The notes beneath the pieces are model-generated. The model had not been told where the DNA came from, did not search any database, and was given only the letters and a program-made list of their open reading frames with translations. 12,509 nt of DNA from an uncultured Asticcacaulis sp. (GTDB lineage Bacteria > Pseudomonadota > Alphaproteobacteria > Caulobacterales > Caulobacteraceae): NCBI GenBank assembly GCA_946482045.1, contig CAMLPZ010000106.1, positions 1-12,509 of the forward strand, given 5' to 3'. The position numbers were made by a program, and so were the translations under genes. Positions 1 to 6,551 of this stretch are shown here, in pieces (the first letter of the stretch is position 1; the number at the start of each line of letters is the position of its first letter).

Positions 1-963
1 ATGGCGTTCGCGCTGAAAAGCGGCATCTACCAACTGAACGTCGAATCGGCGCCCGAACTGGAACGCCTGGCCAAGGTTGCCGCGTCGCTCGACATGGTCG
101 CGCCGATCGTCATCCGCATCAATCCAGGTGTTGGCTCTGGCGGCCACGCCAAGATCACGACGGGCGGCGCGCGCGACAAGTTCGGCGTCTCGGCCGAAGA
201 GGCCCTGCGCATCTATGCCGAAGCCGCCGCGCAAAAGCATATCGCGCCCATGGGCATTGCCTGCCACATCGGTTCGCAGATCACCGACCTGACGCCGATG
301 CAGTCGGCCTTCTCGCGCATGAAGGGCTGGGTCGAGGACCTGCGCGCCAGCGGTCTCAGCGTCGAGCGCCTCGACCTCGGTGGTGGCCTGGGCGTGCCCT
401 ATTTCAATCAGAAAGAACCGCCGAGCCCGCAGGACTTCGCCGAAATGGTCGCCCTGACCGTCGGCAATCTTGATGTGCGTTATACGTTCGAGCCTGGCCG
501 CCTAATCGCCGCCAATGCGGGTATACTGATCTCGCGCGTCATCCACATCCACGAACGCGCCGATTCCGGCCAGAAGTTCATGGTTCTGGATGCTGCCATG
601 AACGACCTGCTGCGCCCGGCGCTGTACGACGCCTATCACGACATCCGCCCGGTGGCGGCGCCTGAAGGTGATGCGACCGAAGTCTACGACGTAGTCGGTC
701 CCGTGTGCGAAACCGGCGACACCTTCACCCGCGATCGCGCCCTGCCGCGTCTCAAGGCTGGTGATCTCGTCGCCTTCATGACCGCCGGCGCCTATGGAGC
801 CGTCATGGGAAGCGAGTACAATACTCGCCCACTCGCCCCTGAGGTGTTGGTGCGTGACGCGGATTGGTCCGTCGTGCGTGCTCGACCCAGTTATGAGCAG
901 ATGATGGCGGACGAAGCCATTCCGGCCTGGTTTACACCGGCGCCGCGTGCCGTATCCGCGTGA
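1..963 (+). CDS. lysA: Diaminopimelate decarboxylase LysA, 5'-truncated by the window edge
   Basis: This enzyme decarboxylates meso-diaminopimelate to L-lysine, the last step of lysine synthesis, using PLP in the cytoplasm. The visible 320 residues hold these family motifs in order: HIGSQ at 89-93, the phosphate-binding GGGLG at 127-131, EPGR at 164-167, MNDLLRPALY at 200-209, the catalytic cysteine in GPVCETGDTF (C236), and GAYGAVMGSEYN at 263-274. Family members are about 420 residues long. The PLP-binding lysine region (YAxKAN type) is absent here, so about 100 N-terminal residues lie upstream. The ATG at base 1 is therefore an internal methionine, not the start. The C-terminus is complete and ends at TGA 961-963. 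The next gene follows within about 30 bases in the same direction, so the two are probably co-transcribed. The family assignment is secure. Confidence 0.96.
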   Translation: MAFALKSGIYQLNVESAPELERLAKVAASLDMVAPIVIRINPGVGSGGHAKITTGGARDKFGVSAEEALRIYAEAAAQKHIAPMGIACHIGSQITDLTPMQSAFSRMKGWVEDLRASGLSVERLDLGGGLGVPYFNQKEPPSPQDFAEMVALTVGNLDVRYTFEPGRLIAANAGILISRVIHIHERADSGQKFMVLDAAMNDLLRPALYDAYHDIRPVAAPEGDATEVYDVVGPVCETGDTFTRDRALPRLKAGDLVAFMTAGAYGAVMGSEYNTRPLAPEVLVRDADWSVVRARPSYEQMMADEAIPAWFTPAPRAVSA

Positions 964-972
964 ATGTGATGA

Positions 973-978
973 AGGGGG
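973..978 (+). promoter_or_regulatory. Shine-Dalgarno sequence of the DUF4175-like gene
   Basis: AGGGGG lies 11 bases before the ATG at 990. It favours that start over the in-frame GTG at 960, which would overlap the lysA stop, and over the ATG at 969, which lies upstream of the motif. Confidence 0.5.
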
Positions 979-989
979 AAGCAGTCGTC

Positions 990-1526
990 ATGTCGTTGGT
1001 TCAGAGACCCTCCCCGCTCTCGAATCTTAATCGCGCCCTGTTCTGGACCCGGGCCGTCATGGTGTGGGAGCGGATCCTGCCCGCCGTATTTCCCTTTGTC
1101 CTGTTCATCATGCTGATCGCCGTCGCCGCGCAGTGGGGCCTGTTCCTGCATCTGCCGCAACTGGCGCATCTGGCGGTGTTAAGCGCAGGCCTGGTGGCCG
1201 CGGGTGTCGCCTCCGTTCGGGCGATCCTACGCTTTCGTGACCCGACCTTCACCGAGGTCAATACCCGCCTGGCGGTCGACAACGGCGTCAAGCCGGAGCG
1301 CCTGCTGGCCATGCGCCACGAAACGGATCAACCGCGTTTGCGTATTGGAAAGGCCAAGGCCGGGATCGCGGCGGCCGATCCGTTCGCCCTACGCTTCGTG
1401 GCGCTGGTCGCGGCCATGCTGGGCTTCCTGATCTTCGGCCCCGTGCCGATGAGCCAGATTGTAGGCGGCTTCCTGCCTTTCGACGCCGCCCAGACCTTCG
1501 TCGATACGACGCTCGCGTCGAACTAG
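990..1526 (+). CDS. Truncated DUF4175/TIGR02302-like membrane protein
   Basis: This 178-residue protein resembles only the N-terminal part of DUF4175 (TIGR02302) proteins, which normally run to roughly 800 residues and in other alphaproteobacteria often sit next to lysA. The recognisable pattern is a RALFWTRAVMVWERILPAVFP segment (15-35), a first membrane span at about 33-54, a second at about 58-80, and a soluble stretch with PTFTEVNTRLAVDNGVKPERLL (85-106). An LRIGKAKAGIAAADPFALR stretch (117-135) and a third membrane span at about 134-152 follow. About 25 residues later the frame stops at TAG. The region between residues 108 and 116 also looks shortened. The large periplasmic part is absent, and no continuation remains before the convergent hpt gene. 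It may be a decayed remnant or a functional short form. The family function is unknown. The resemblance is from memory of the family pattern, not a search. Confidence 0.65.
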   Translation: MSLVQRPSPLSNLNRALFWTRAVMVWERILPAVFPFVLFIMLIAVAAQWGLFLHLPQLAHLAVLSAGLVAAGVASVRAILRFRDPTFTEVNTRLAVDNGVKPERLLAMRHETDQPRLRIGKAKAGIAAADPFALRFVALVAAMLGFLIFGPVPMSQIVGGFLPFDAAQTFVDTTLASN

Positions 1527-1568
1527 CGCTTTCCGAAAAGTGTGAAGCGGTTTTCGGATTAAAAGCGC
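1526..1568. repeat. Dispersed palindromic repeat, copy 1
   Basis: Outer arms GCGCTTT (1526-1532) and AAAGCGC (1562-1568) are perfect complements. They flank a core in which CCGAAAA (1533-1539) pairs with TTTTCGG (1551-1557). The element lies between two convergent genes and shares its first base with the TAG stop of the DUF4175-like gene. Related copies are at 6493-6537 and, as a half copy on the opposite strand, at 7571-7599. Similar core sequences are common intergenic palindromes in alphaproteobacteria. Here it may end transcription from both sides, but there is no clear T-run. Confidence 0.7.
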
Positions 1569-1581
1569 GAAAAGCAAAATC

Positions 1582-2121
1582 TTAGTCCATAGCGCCAATA
1601 TAGGGCAGGGCGCGGTAGAGCCCGCCGCTGTCTAGCCCGTAGCCGACCAGATAACGATCGGGCGCTTCCCAGGCCGCGAAATCGACATCGGTCTGGCGCG
1701 GCTGGCCGCCCTGTGCCGGGTCGGGCTTGCGCGCGAAGACCGCTGTCAGCACCTCGGTGGCGCCGGCCTCGCGGCAGATGTCGGCGGCGATGGTCAGCGA
1801 CTTTCCGGTATCCAGCACATCGTCGATGATCAGCACTTGGCGGCCTTCGACCGGGCGCTGCAACGGCGCGCGGATCAGAAGCGTGCCGCTTTCGCGGCCG
1901 TCGCCGTAGGAGGATAGCCACAGGGCGTCGAATGCCAGGTTATGACCCAGGCGGAACAGGGCGCGCGTCAGGTCAGCGGCGAACCAGATGCCGCCAGTCA
2001 AAAGGCAAACCCCGACGCAGTCGGGCTGCAGGCGTTTGGCTATCTGGCGGGCGATGCTATCGACGCGCTCGCGCACCTTGTCTTCGGTCAACAGGACGAT
2101 CGGTAACGGGATCTCAGTCAT
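1582..2121 (-). CDS. hpt: Hypoxanthine phosphoribosyltransferase
   Basis: This enzyme transfers phosphoribose from PRPP to hypoxanthine (and often guanine), salvaging purines in the cytoplasm. The PRPP-binding motif VLIIDDVLDTGKSLT is at residues 96-110 and carries the expected Asp-Asp pair. The loop region SSYGDGRESG is at 70-79, and the C-terminal YLVGYGLD at 158-164 and YRALPYIG at 169-176 are family hallmarks. At 179 residues the length is typical. I chose the ATG at 2119-2121 because MTEIPLPIVLL fits family N-termini. An in-frame TTG at 2157 would add 12 residues, and neither start has a good Shine-Dalgarno sequence. The zinc-ribbon gene ends 42 bases upstream in the same direction, so hpt may depend on its transcript. 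The stop is TAA at 1582-1584, facing the convergent DUF4175-like gene. Confidence 0.93.
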   Translation of the reverse strand: MTEIPLPIVLLTEDKVRERVDSIARQIAKRLQPDCVGVCLLTGGIWFAADLTRALFRLGHNLAFDALWLSSYGDGRESGTLLIRAPLQRPVEGRQVLIIDDVLDTGKSLTIAADICREAGATEVLTAVFARKPDPAQGGQPRQTDVDFAAWEAPDRYLVGYGLDSGGLYRALPYIGAMD

Positions 2122-2163
2122 CCGCGAGCTTTTTTCATGACGCCTGCTGGAAGGCAAGCGTGT

Positions 2164-3246
2164 TTAGTGGTGACCTGTGGCTGCCGGCGCATGGCCTTCG
2201 GCCTTTTTCGCGGGGGCCAGGCCATGAGCGGATGTAGGCTGGGCCGACCGCAGAGCTGGCGCGGGCTGGGTCGACAAGGGGGCGGTGCCTGCGTGCGGTG
2301 CGTCGCCGTGCGGATCGGGTGCCTGCGCGGCGTGGTCTTCGGTTCCGGCCGCTGGAGCGCCATGAGCGTCGGCAGTCGCATCGTGACCTTCGCCGGCAGC
2401 AGGTGTGGCATGATCTCCTGCGGTTTCGGCGTGTTCTGCAGGGGCCTCGTGGCCGCCTTTGTCGCCATGACCGGCTTCCTCGCCGTGACCGTCCTCTGCG
2501 CCACGGCCGGCCTTGTGGCCCTTGCCCGCCTTCATAGCGTTCATGGCTTCGAGGTCGAACTTGAGGTCGAGCGTCGAGACGAGGTTCCTGGGATCGGCGA
2601 CGTCGAAGGTCAGGGTTTGCGTGGCATGCGGCGCGACCATCAGGTCGCCTGGCGGCATGAGGACCGAATCGAACGGTTGTTGCGTCGAGTCGTAGAGCGT
2701 AACGCGCACCGGCGGCACCGGCACCGACTTGTTGCTCAGGTTCTTGATCTGCGCCTTGACCGTCACGACAAAGCGGCCGCCCTTGAAGGCGACTTCGGCC
2801 GTATGCTTTTCGAACTGCAGGTGGGTCGGATTGACCTTGAGGCCGACCATGGCGTAAGCGCCGGCGATGCGCGGGAAGGCCTTGACGATGTCGACGCGGA
2901 GCACATAGGCCAGCACCAGGGTCGCGATGGCGACGGCGGCGAGACCGCCCCAGACCATGCCTTCGATGGCCAGGGCGCGCAGCCGCTTCTTGTCCTCGAG
3001 CATGGCCCGGTACTTGCCGGGCAGCTTCTTGGCTTTGACCTGGAAAAGCTCTTCCTTGGTCTTGGGTGCTTCTTCCTTAAGTTCCAGCTCTTCGGTGCGT
3101 CGGCCTTCGGAATAGCGCAGGTCGATCGGCGTTTCGGCATGCCAGGTCGTCTTGCACGCCGTGCAGCGCACGGTACGTCCCCGCGCGCCGATAGCGGCTT
3201 CGTTCACCTTATATTGCGTTGCACAATTCGGGCAGCTGAGGATCAT
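2164..3246 (-). CDS. MJ0042-type zinc-ribbon, single-pass membrane protein with His-rich tail
   Basis: The N-terminus has a zinc ribbon of the MJ0042 type: CPNC at 5-8 and CTAC at 28-31, followed by KTTWHAE. A charged linker (about 45-95) leads to one membrane span at about 96-117. A beta-rich domain resembling DUF3426 (about 135-235) follows, including a stretch like NLSNKSVPVPPVRVTLYD. The last 120 or so residues are a low-complexity Ala/Gly/His/Asp tail with about 15 histidines spaced every few residues, ending HH. By topology the ribbon is cytoplasmic and the tail periplasmic. I start at the ATG at 3244-3246 because MILSCPNC matches the usual family start. An ATG at 3280-3282 would add 12 residues. 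The gene diverges from ftsE and precedes hpt. The function is unknown; metal binding by the tail is my inference. Confidence 0.82.
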   Translation of the reverse strand: MILSCPNCATQYKVNEAAIGARGRTVRCTACKTTWHAETPIDLRYSEGRRTEELELKEEAPKTKEELFQVKAKKLPGKYRAMLEDKKRLRALAIEGMVWGGLAAVAIATLVLAYVLRVDIVKAFPRIAGAYAMVGLKVNPTHLQFEKHTAEVAFKGGRFVVTVKAQIKNLSNKSVPVPPVRVTLYDSTQQPFDSVLMPPGDLMVAPHATQTLTFDVADPRNLVSTLDLKFDLEAMNAMKAGKGHKAGRGAEDGHGEEAGHGDKGGHEAPAEHAETAGDHATPAAGEGHDATADAHGAPAAGTEDHAAQAPDPHGDAPHAGTAPLSTQPAPALRSAQPTSAHGLAPAKKAEGHAPAATGHH

Positions 3247-3350
3247 GACGACGGTGCGATAGGGACGATTCGCCGGGTCCATGACACGGCTTCTTAACCT
3301 TATTCCTCCAAAAGTCTTAACAACTGATCAAGCCGCCGGAAGCGCGCCCT
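3247..3350. other. Divergent promoter region between the zinc-ribbon gene and ftsE
   Basis: These 104 bases must carry the promoters of both divergent units. AT-rich stretches occur at about 3290-3328, with two TTAA cores: TTAACCTT near 3295, which resembles a CtrA half-site, and one near 3318. One GANTC site (GATTC, 3267-3271) is the methylation target of CcrM in Caulobacterales. No convincing -35/-10 pair stands out. If the zinc-ribbon protein starts at 3282, part of this stretch is coding. Confidence 0.4.
3338..3342 (+). promoter_or_regulatory. Possible ftsE ribosome binding site
   Basis: GGAAG lies 8 bases before the TTG at 3351 and 14 bases before the ATG at 3357. Its spacing supports the TTG start, but a Shine-Dalgarno-poor ATG start remains possible. 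Confidence 0.4.
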
Positions 3351-4112
3351 TTGCCGATGACTCCAAGCCCCGCAGACAGCCGTATTGCCCCTGCCGGTGA
3401 CACCGTGGTCGATTTCCGCGATGTCAGCCTGGGCTACGGCAACATGGCGTCAACGGACGACCCCTTGATATTGAAATCGCTGAACTTTCGGCTGGCCGCC
3501 GGGTCGTTTCACTTCCTGACCGGCCCGTCCGGTGCGGGCAAGACTTCGCTGCTGAAAATGATCTATCTGGCCCAGACGCCCTCGTCCGGCGAGATCGCCC
3601 TGTTCGGCGAAACCATCCGTCCCGGAGACCGCCTGCAAAGCGCGACACTGCGCCGGCGGTTAGGCATAGTTTTTCAGGAATTCCGCCTGCTGGAGCACCT
3701 GAATGTTTTCGACAACGCCGCCCTGCCTCTGGTCGTCCACGGCCAGTCGCGCAAGCAGTACCAGGAAGACGTCTCCGAGCTTCTGACCTGGGTGGGTTTA
3801 AGTCACCGCCTGGACGCCATGCCGCACATCCTGTCCGGTGGCGAAAAGCAGCGCCTGGCCATCGCCCGCGCCGTCGTGACGCGCCCGACCCTGATCCTCG
3901 CTGATGAGCCGACCGGCAATATCGACTACGCCATGGGCATGCGCATCATGCGCCTGTTCATCGAGCTGAACCGGCTGGGCGCGACCGTGCTAATCGCCAC
4001 TCACGATGAAAGCCTGGTGCGCGCCTCGGGGATGCCGGTCCTGGAGCTGAAAGGGGGCGAACTGTACCGTCGCGACCTGCGCGCCCAACGGTCGCCGGGA
4101 GGTGAGGGATGA
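3351..4112 (+). CDS. ftsE: Cell division ATP-binding protein FtsE
   Basis: FtsE is the cytoplasmic ATPase of the FtsEX complex, which sits at the Z-ring and, in well-studied bacteria, drives activation of septal peptidoglycan hydrolases. The 253 residues show a complete ABC nucleotide-binding domain: Walker A GPSGAGKT at 58-65, Q-loop VFQEFRLL around Q109, signature LSGGE at 161-165, Walker B LILADE at 181-186 and the switch histidine H218 in ATHDE. The phrase [10 protein letters not shown] after the Q-loop is typical of FtsE. The first 18 residues and the last 10 or so are non-conserved extensions. The start is TTG 3351 by ribosome-site spacing, with ATG 3357 as the alternative. The stop overlaps the ftsX start (ATGA, 4109-4112), which implies translational coupling of the two subunits. 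Confidence 0.95.
   Translation: MPMTPSPADSRIAPAGDTVVDFRDVSLGYGNMASTDDPLILKSLNFRLAAGSFHFLTGPSGAGKTSLLKMIYLAQTPSSGEIALFGETIRPGDRLQSATLRRRLGIVFQEFRLLEHLNVFDNAALPLVVHGQSRKQYQEDVSELLTWVGLSHRLDAMPHILSGGEKQRLAIARAVVTRPTLILADEPTGNIDYAMGMRIMRLFIELNRLGATVLIATHDESLVRASGMPVLELKGGELYRRDLRAQRSPGGEG
4098..4102 (+). promoter_or_regulatory. Shine-Dalgarno sequence of ftsX
   Basis: GGAGG lies inside the 3' end of ftsE, 6 bases before the ftsX ATG at 4109. This strong site fixes the ftsX start and fits translational coupling through the ATGA overlap. Confidence 0.75.
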
Positions 4113-5017
4113 GGGGGCGCTCAAAGGGATTCGGGGGGCCGTGGCAGGCGCCGGAATCCGGCGCGCGTAACCTGCTGCCCTCGCAGGACGAGCGCGAGGT
4201 CGCGCTGCACTACGTCATCGGTTTCCTGTGCTTCCTGTCGTGCATGGCGCTGCTGATCGTCATCGCGTCGGACCGTGCCGCGCAAGGTTGGGCGCGCGAC
4301 ATCCGCGCCGAGGTGACCATCCAGGTTCGGCCGACGGGTCTTGAAACCGGTTCAGTCGCGGCCGCCGCGGCCGCGGAGGTCCTGGCCGGCGTCAAGGGTG
4401 TCGACGAGGCCCGGGCCATCGAGCCCGAGCGCGCCAAGGACCTGTTGAAACCGTGGCTGGGCGATGTCGTGCTCGATGACCTGCCCATCCCCAACCTGGT
4501 CGAGGTCAAACTGACGCCTAAGACCCCGGCCAAGCCGCGCGATATGATGGACGCGCTGGCCAATGCCAATATCGACGCGACGCTCGACGATCATTCGGTG
4601 TGGCTCAAGGATATCGAGAAAAGCGCCCTGATTATCCGTCTGATCTTCCTGGGTATTTTCCTGATGATAGGCTCAGCCGCCGCAGCCGTGGTGGCCTTCG
4701 CGACACGGGCGGGGCTGGCGGCGCGCGGCGACGTCGTCGAGGTCCTGTCGCTGTGCGGCGCCACCGACACCTTCATCGCCGAACGATTCCAGTACCGGTT
4801 TGCCCGCATGGCGTTCGAATCGGGACTCCTGGGTTCGGCGGCGGCAGCGATCGTCATGGCATTAATAAAGATTACCGGCCCCTCGCAAAGCTTCGCAATG
4901 GCTCTTCCCTTTTCGTGGCATGACCTGTTAGTATTAATACCTTGCCCGGTTCTGGTCGCGATGATCGCCATGGTCACCGCCAGACTGGTGACCCTGCGCC
5001 TGCTGGGTCGTTCGTGA
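4109..5017 (+). CDS. ftsX: Cell division permease-like protein FtsX
   Basis: FtsX is the membrane partner of FtsE and passes its ATPase cycle to periplasmic cell-wall hydrolases or their activators. The 302 residues show the expected layout: a cytoplasmic N-terminus of about 33 residues, a first span at about 34-54, a periplasmic domain at about 55-170 containing DLPIPNLVEVKL (124-135), a second span at about 173-198, a third at about 237-255 and a fourth at about 271-295. Between spans two and three lies EVLSLCGATDTFIAERFQYRF, the conserved cytoplasmic loop of this family, expected to contact FtsE. The strong Shine-Dalgarno site and the 4-base overlap with ftsE support the start. ydcF begins 33 bases downstream in the same direction. 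Confidence 0.94.
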   Translation: MRGRSKGFGGPWQAPESGARNLLPSQDEREVALHYVIGFLCFLSCMALLIVIASDRAAQGWARDIRAEVTIQVRPTGLETGSVAAAAAAEVLAGVKGVDEARAIEPERAKDLLKPWLGDVVLDDLPIPNLVEVKLTPKTPAKPRDMMDALANANIDATLDDHSVWLKDIEKSALIIRLIFLGIFLMIGSAAAAVVAFATRAGLAARGDVVEVLSLCGATDTFIAERFQYRFARMAFESGLLGSAAAAIVMALIKITGPSQSFAMALPFSWHDLLVLIPCPVLVAMIAMVTARLVTLRLLGRS

Positions 5018-5050
5018 ACAGGTTGACGAAGGGGAGAGGGCGTTAAACCT

Positions 5051-5737
5051 ATGCGGCCATTGATCGCTATCGGTGTCGTGCTTCTGGTCTGGCTGGCGGG
5101 CCTGTTCGCCTTTGCCGGCCGGGTCATCGACTCGACGCCTGCCGTCGACCCGGAACAGCCCGCCGACGCCATCGTTGTCCTGACCGGCGCTTCGGATATG
5201 CGCCTGAAGGAGGGCATGCGCCTGCTGGAGCGCCGCAAAGGCCAGCGCCTGTTCATTTCCGGGGTCAACCGTGAGGTCAAGCGTGCCGAGCTGCTGAACG
5301 TGACCGAAGGCTCAAAGCGCCTTTATGAATGCTGCGTCGACCTGGGTTACGAGGCCGAAAACACCGTCGGCAATGCCCGTGAGATCGCCGATTGGGCGCG
5401 CGGCCATGATTTCTACAAGCTGATCGTCGTCACTTCCGACTATCACATGCCGCGTTCGCTGCTGGAACTTAAGGCCGACATGCCCGACGCTGAGTTCGTC
5501 GCCTTCCCGGTGCAGTCGCCGGACCTCGATACACGCAAATGGTGGAAGTCGCCCAAGGGCACGCGCCTGCTGGTCCTGGAATATACCAAGTACCTGGCCA
5601 TCCTCGGCCGCGATTTTATCCTGTCGATTTCGCGTGCTTTCGGTGACAAAGGGGCGCACAATAGAGTTGAAGCCGGTTCGGAAGACGGCGCCGCCGCCAG
5701 CCTGGCCGCCTCTTCACAGGCGGCACCAGCCAAATGA
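5051..5737 (+). CDS. YdcF/DUF218-family membrane-anchored protein
   Basis: This 228-residue protein has an N-terminal membrane anchor at about 5-24, then a DUF218 (YdcF-like) domain at about 39-190. Its motifs are ADAIVVLTG (38-46), LFISGV (67-72), AENTVGNA (102-109) and VTSDYHMPRS (127-136), all typical of the family. E. coli SanA and ElyC belong to the same broad family and are linked to envelope integrity. The reaction is not known, so I give no gene symbol. The last 25 or so residues are an Ala/Ser-rich, probably unstructured tail. A purine-rich GGGGAGAGGG (5031-5040) ends 10 bases before the ATG. The position between ftsX and plsC suggests a cell-envelope role and co-transcription. Its stop (TGA 5735-5737) overlaps an ATG that opens a very short frame leading to plsC. 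Confidence 0.87.
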   Translation: MRPLIAIGVVLLVWLAGLFAFAGRVIDSTPAVDPEQPADAIVVLTGASDMRLKEGMRLLERRKGQRLFISGVNREVKRAELLNVTEGSKRLYECCVDLGYEAENTVGNAREIADWARGHDFYKLIVVTSDYHMPRSLLELKADMPDAEFVAFPVQSPDLDTRKWWKSPKGTRLLVLEYTKYLAILGRDFILSISRAFGDKGAHNRVEAGSEDGAAASLAASSQAAPAK

Positions 5738-5760
5738 GTCCCCAAAATTGCGTGCTGTGA
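5734..5760 (+). other. Eight-codon mini-ORF linking ydcF and plsC
   Basis: The ATG at 5734-5736 overlaps the ydcF stop as ATGA and encodes MSPQNCVL. Its TGA (5758-5760) overlaps a GTG at 5757-5759, which is the best-placed plsC start. A weak AGGCGG lies about 10 bases upstream. The overlaps are visible in the sequence, but translation of this frame and a coupling role are inference. It may be chance. Confidence 0.3.
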
Positions 5761-6491
5761 TTACGCGACTTCGGTCGCTCCTCTTCATGTTGTGGCTCTA
5801 CGGTTCGATGGCGTTTATCGCCGTCCTGTGTTCGCCCATTCTACTGTTGCCCCACGCGGTGTCCATGCGGGTCATTCGCTGGTGGGCGGCCAGCGTACTG
5901 TGGGGCGCGCGCTGGATTGTAGGCGTGAAGGTCGAATTTCGTGGCCTGGAACACCGGCCCAACGGCCCGGCCCTGATCGCCGGCAAGCACCTCAGCATGC
6001 TTGATACCATCGCGCCCTTCGTCGTGCTGGAGGCGCCAGCCTACGTCTTGAAGCAGTCCTTGATGTATCTGCCGTTTCTCGGCTGGTACGCGTGGCGGAC
6101 GCGTATGGTGGCGATCAAGCGCGAAGACGCCGCCAAGGCGCTGAAAGGCATGGTGACGGCTTGCCGCGAGCGCCTGCAGGAAGGCCGCCAGATTATCATC
6201 TTTCCGGAAGGCACGCGCTCGGACGTCGGCGAAGATCCGGCCTATAAGCCCGGAGTGGCGGCCCTTTATCGCGATCTCGACGTGCCCTGCCACCTGATGG
6301 CGACCAATTCCGGCCAGTTCTGGCCGGGGCATGGCATCGACCGCAAACCCGGTACCGTGGTGTTCGAATTCCTCCCGCCCATTCCGGCCGGCATGAAGCG
6401 TGGTGAACTGATGACCGAGATGAAGGCGCGGCTGGAACGCGAGTCGAACCGCCTGGTCGCCGAACAGGCGCCGGTAAAGCCGGGCCGCTAG
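5757..6491 (+). CDS. plsC: 1-acyl-sn-glycerol-3-phosphate acyltransferase (PlsC-like)
   Basis: This enzyme acylates lysophosphatidate to phosphatidate at the inner membrane, the second acylation step of phospholipid synthesis. From the GTG at 5757 the protein has 244 residues. A hydrophobic N-terminus (about 8-32) comes first. The HX4D catalytic motif follows as GKHLSMLDT, with H78 and D83. Later come FPEGTRS (149-155) and YKPGVAALY (163-171), the acyltransferase substrate-binding blocks. I prefer GTG 5757 because family members usually begin a few residues before the LRSLLF segment. TTG 5748 is an alternative, and an upstream in-frame GTG at 5634 would overlap ydcF by over 100 bases with unlikely sequence. 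No start has a clear Shine-Dalgarno site. The gene closes the ftsEX-ydcF-plsC cluster. Other lysophospholipid acyltransferases share these motifs, so the exact acceptor is inferred. Confidence 0.88.
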   Translation: MITRLRSLLFMLWLYGSMAFIAVLCSPILLLPHAVSMRVIRWWAASVLWGARWIVGVKVEFRGLEHRPNGPALIAGKHLSMLDTIAPFVVLEAPAYVLKQSLMYLPFLGWYAWRTRMVAIKREDAAKALKGMVTACRERLQEGRQIIIFPEGTRSDVGEDPAYKPGVAALYRDLDVPCHLMATNSGQFWPGHGIDRKPGTVVFEFLPPIPAGMKRGELMTEMKARLERESNRLVAEQAPVKPGR

Positions 6492-6492
6492 A

Positions 6493-6537
6493 GCATGCTC
6501 GGAAAAAGTGGAAACCGGTTTTTCGGACCAAGCATGC
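6493..6537. repeat. Dispersed palindromic repeat, copy 2
   Basis: Outer arms GCATGCT (6493-6499) and AGCATGC (6531-6537) are perfect complements around a core with CGGAAAAAGTGGAAACCGG and TTTTTCGG, closely matching the core of copy 1 at 1526-1568. The element starts one base after the plsC stop TAG. The outer arms differ in sequence from copy 1 but keep 7-bp complementarity. Confidence 0.72.
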
Positions 6538-6551
6538 GACCACTAAGAAAT

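Noticed and set aside
2320..2520. Tandem protein repeats in the His-rich tail
   Set aside because: The histidine spacing is irregular and no unit repeats in sequence. It is better described as low complexity.
2137..3297. 386-residue plus-strand frame covering the zinc-ribbon gene
   Set aside because: The minus strand has a coherent zinc ribbon, membrane span and DUF3426-like domain. The plus frame is Arg/Gly-rich with no family pattern.
3294..3322. Full CtrA site (TTAA-N7-TTAA) upstream of ftsE
   Set aside because: The two TTAA cores are about 19 bases apart, not 7, so only a half-site resemblance remains.
4591..5280. 229-residue minus-strand frame opposite ftsX and ydcF
   Set aside because: It crosses two well-supported genes and is rich in Arg/Ser/Pro, as expected of an antisense frame.
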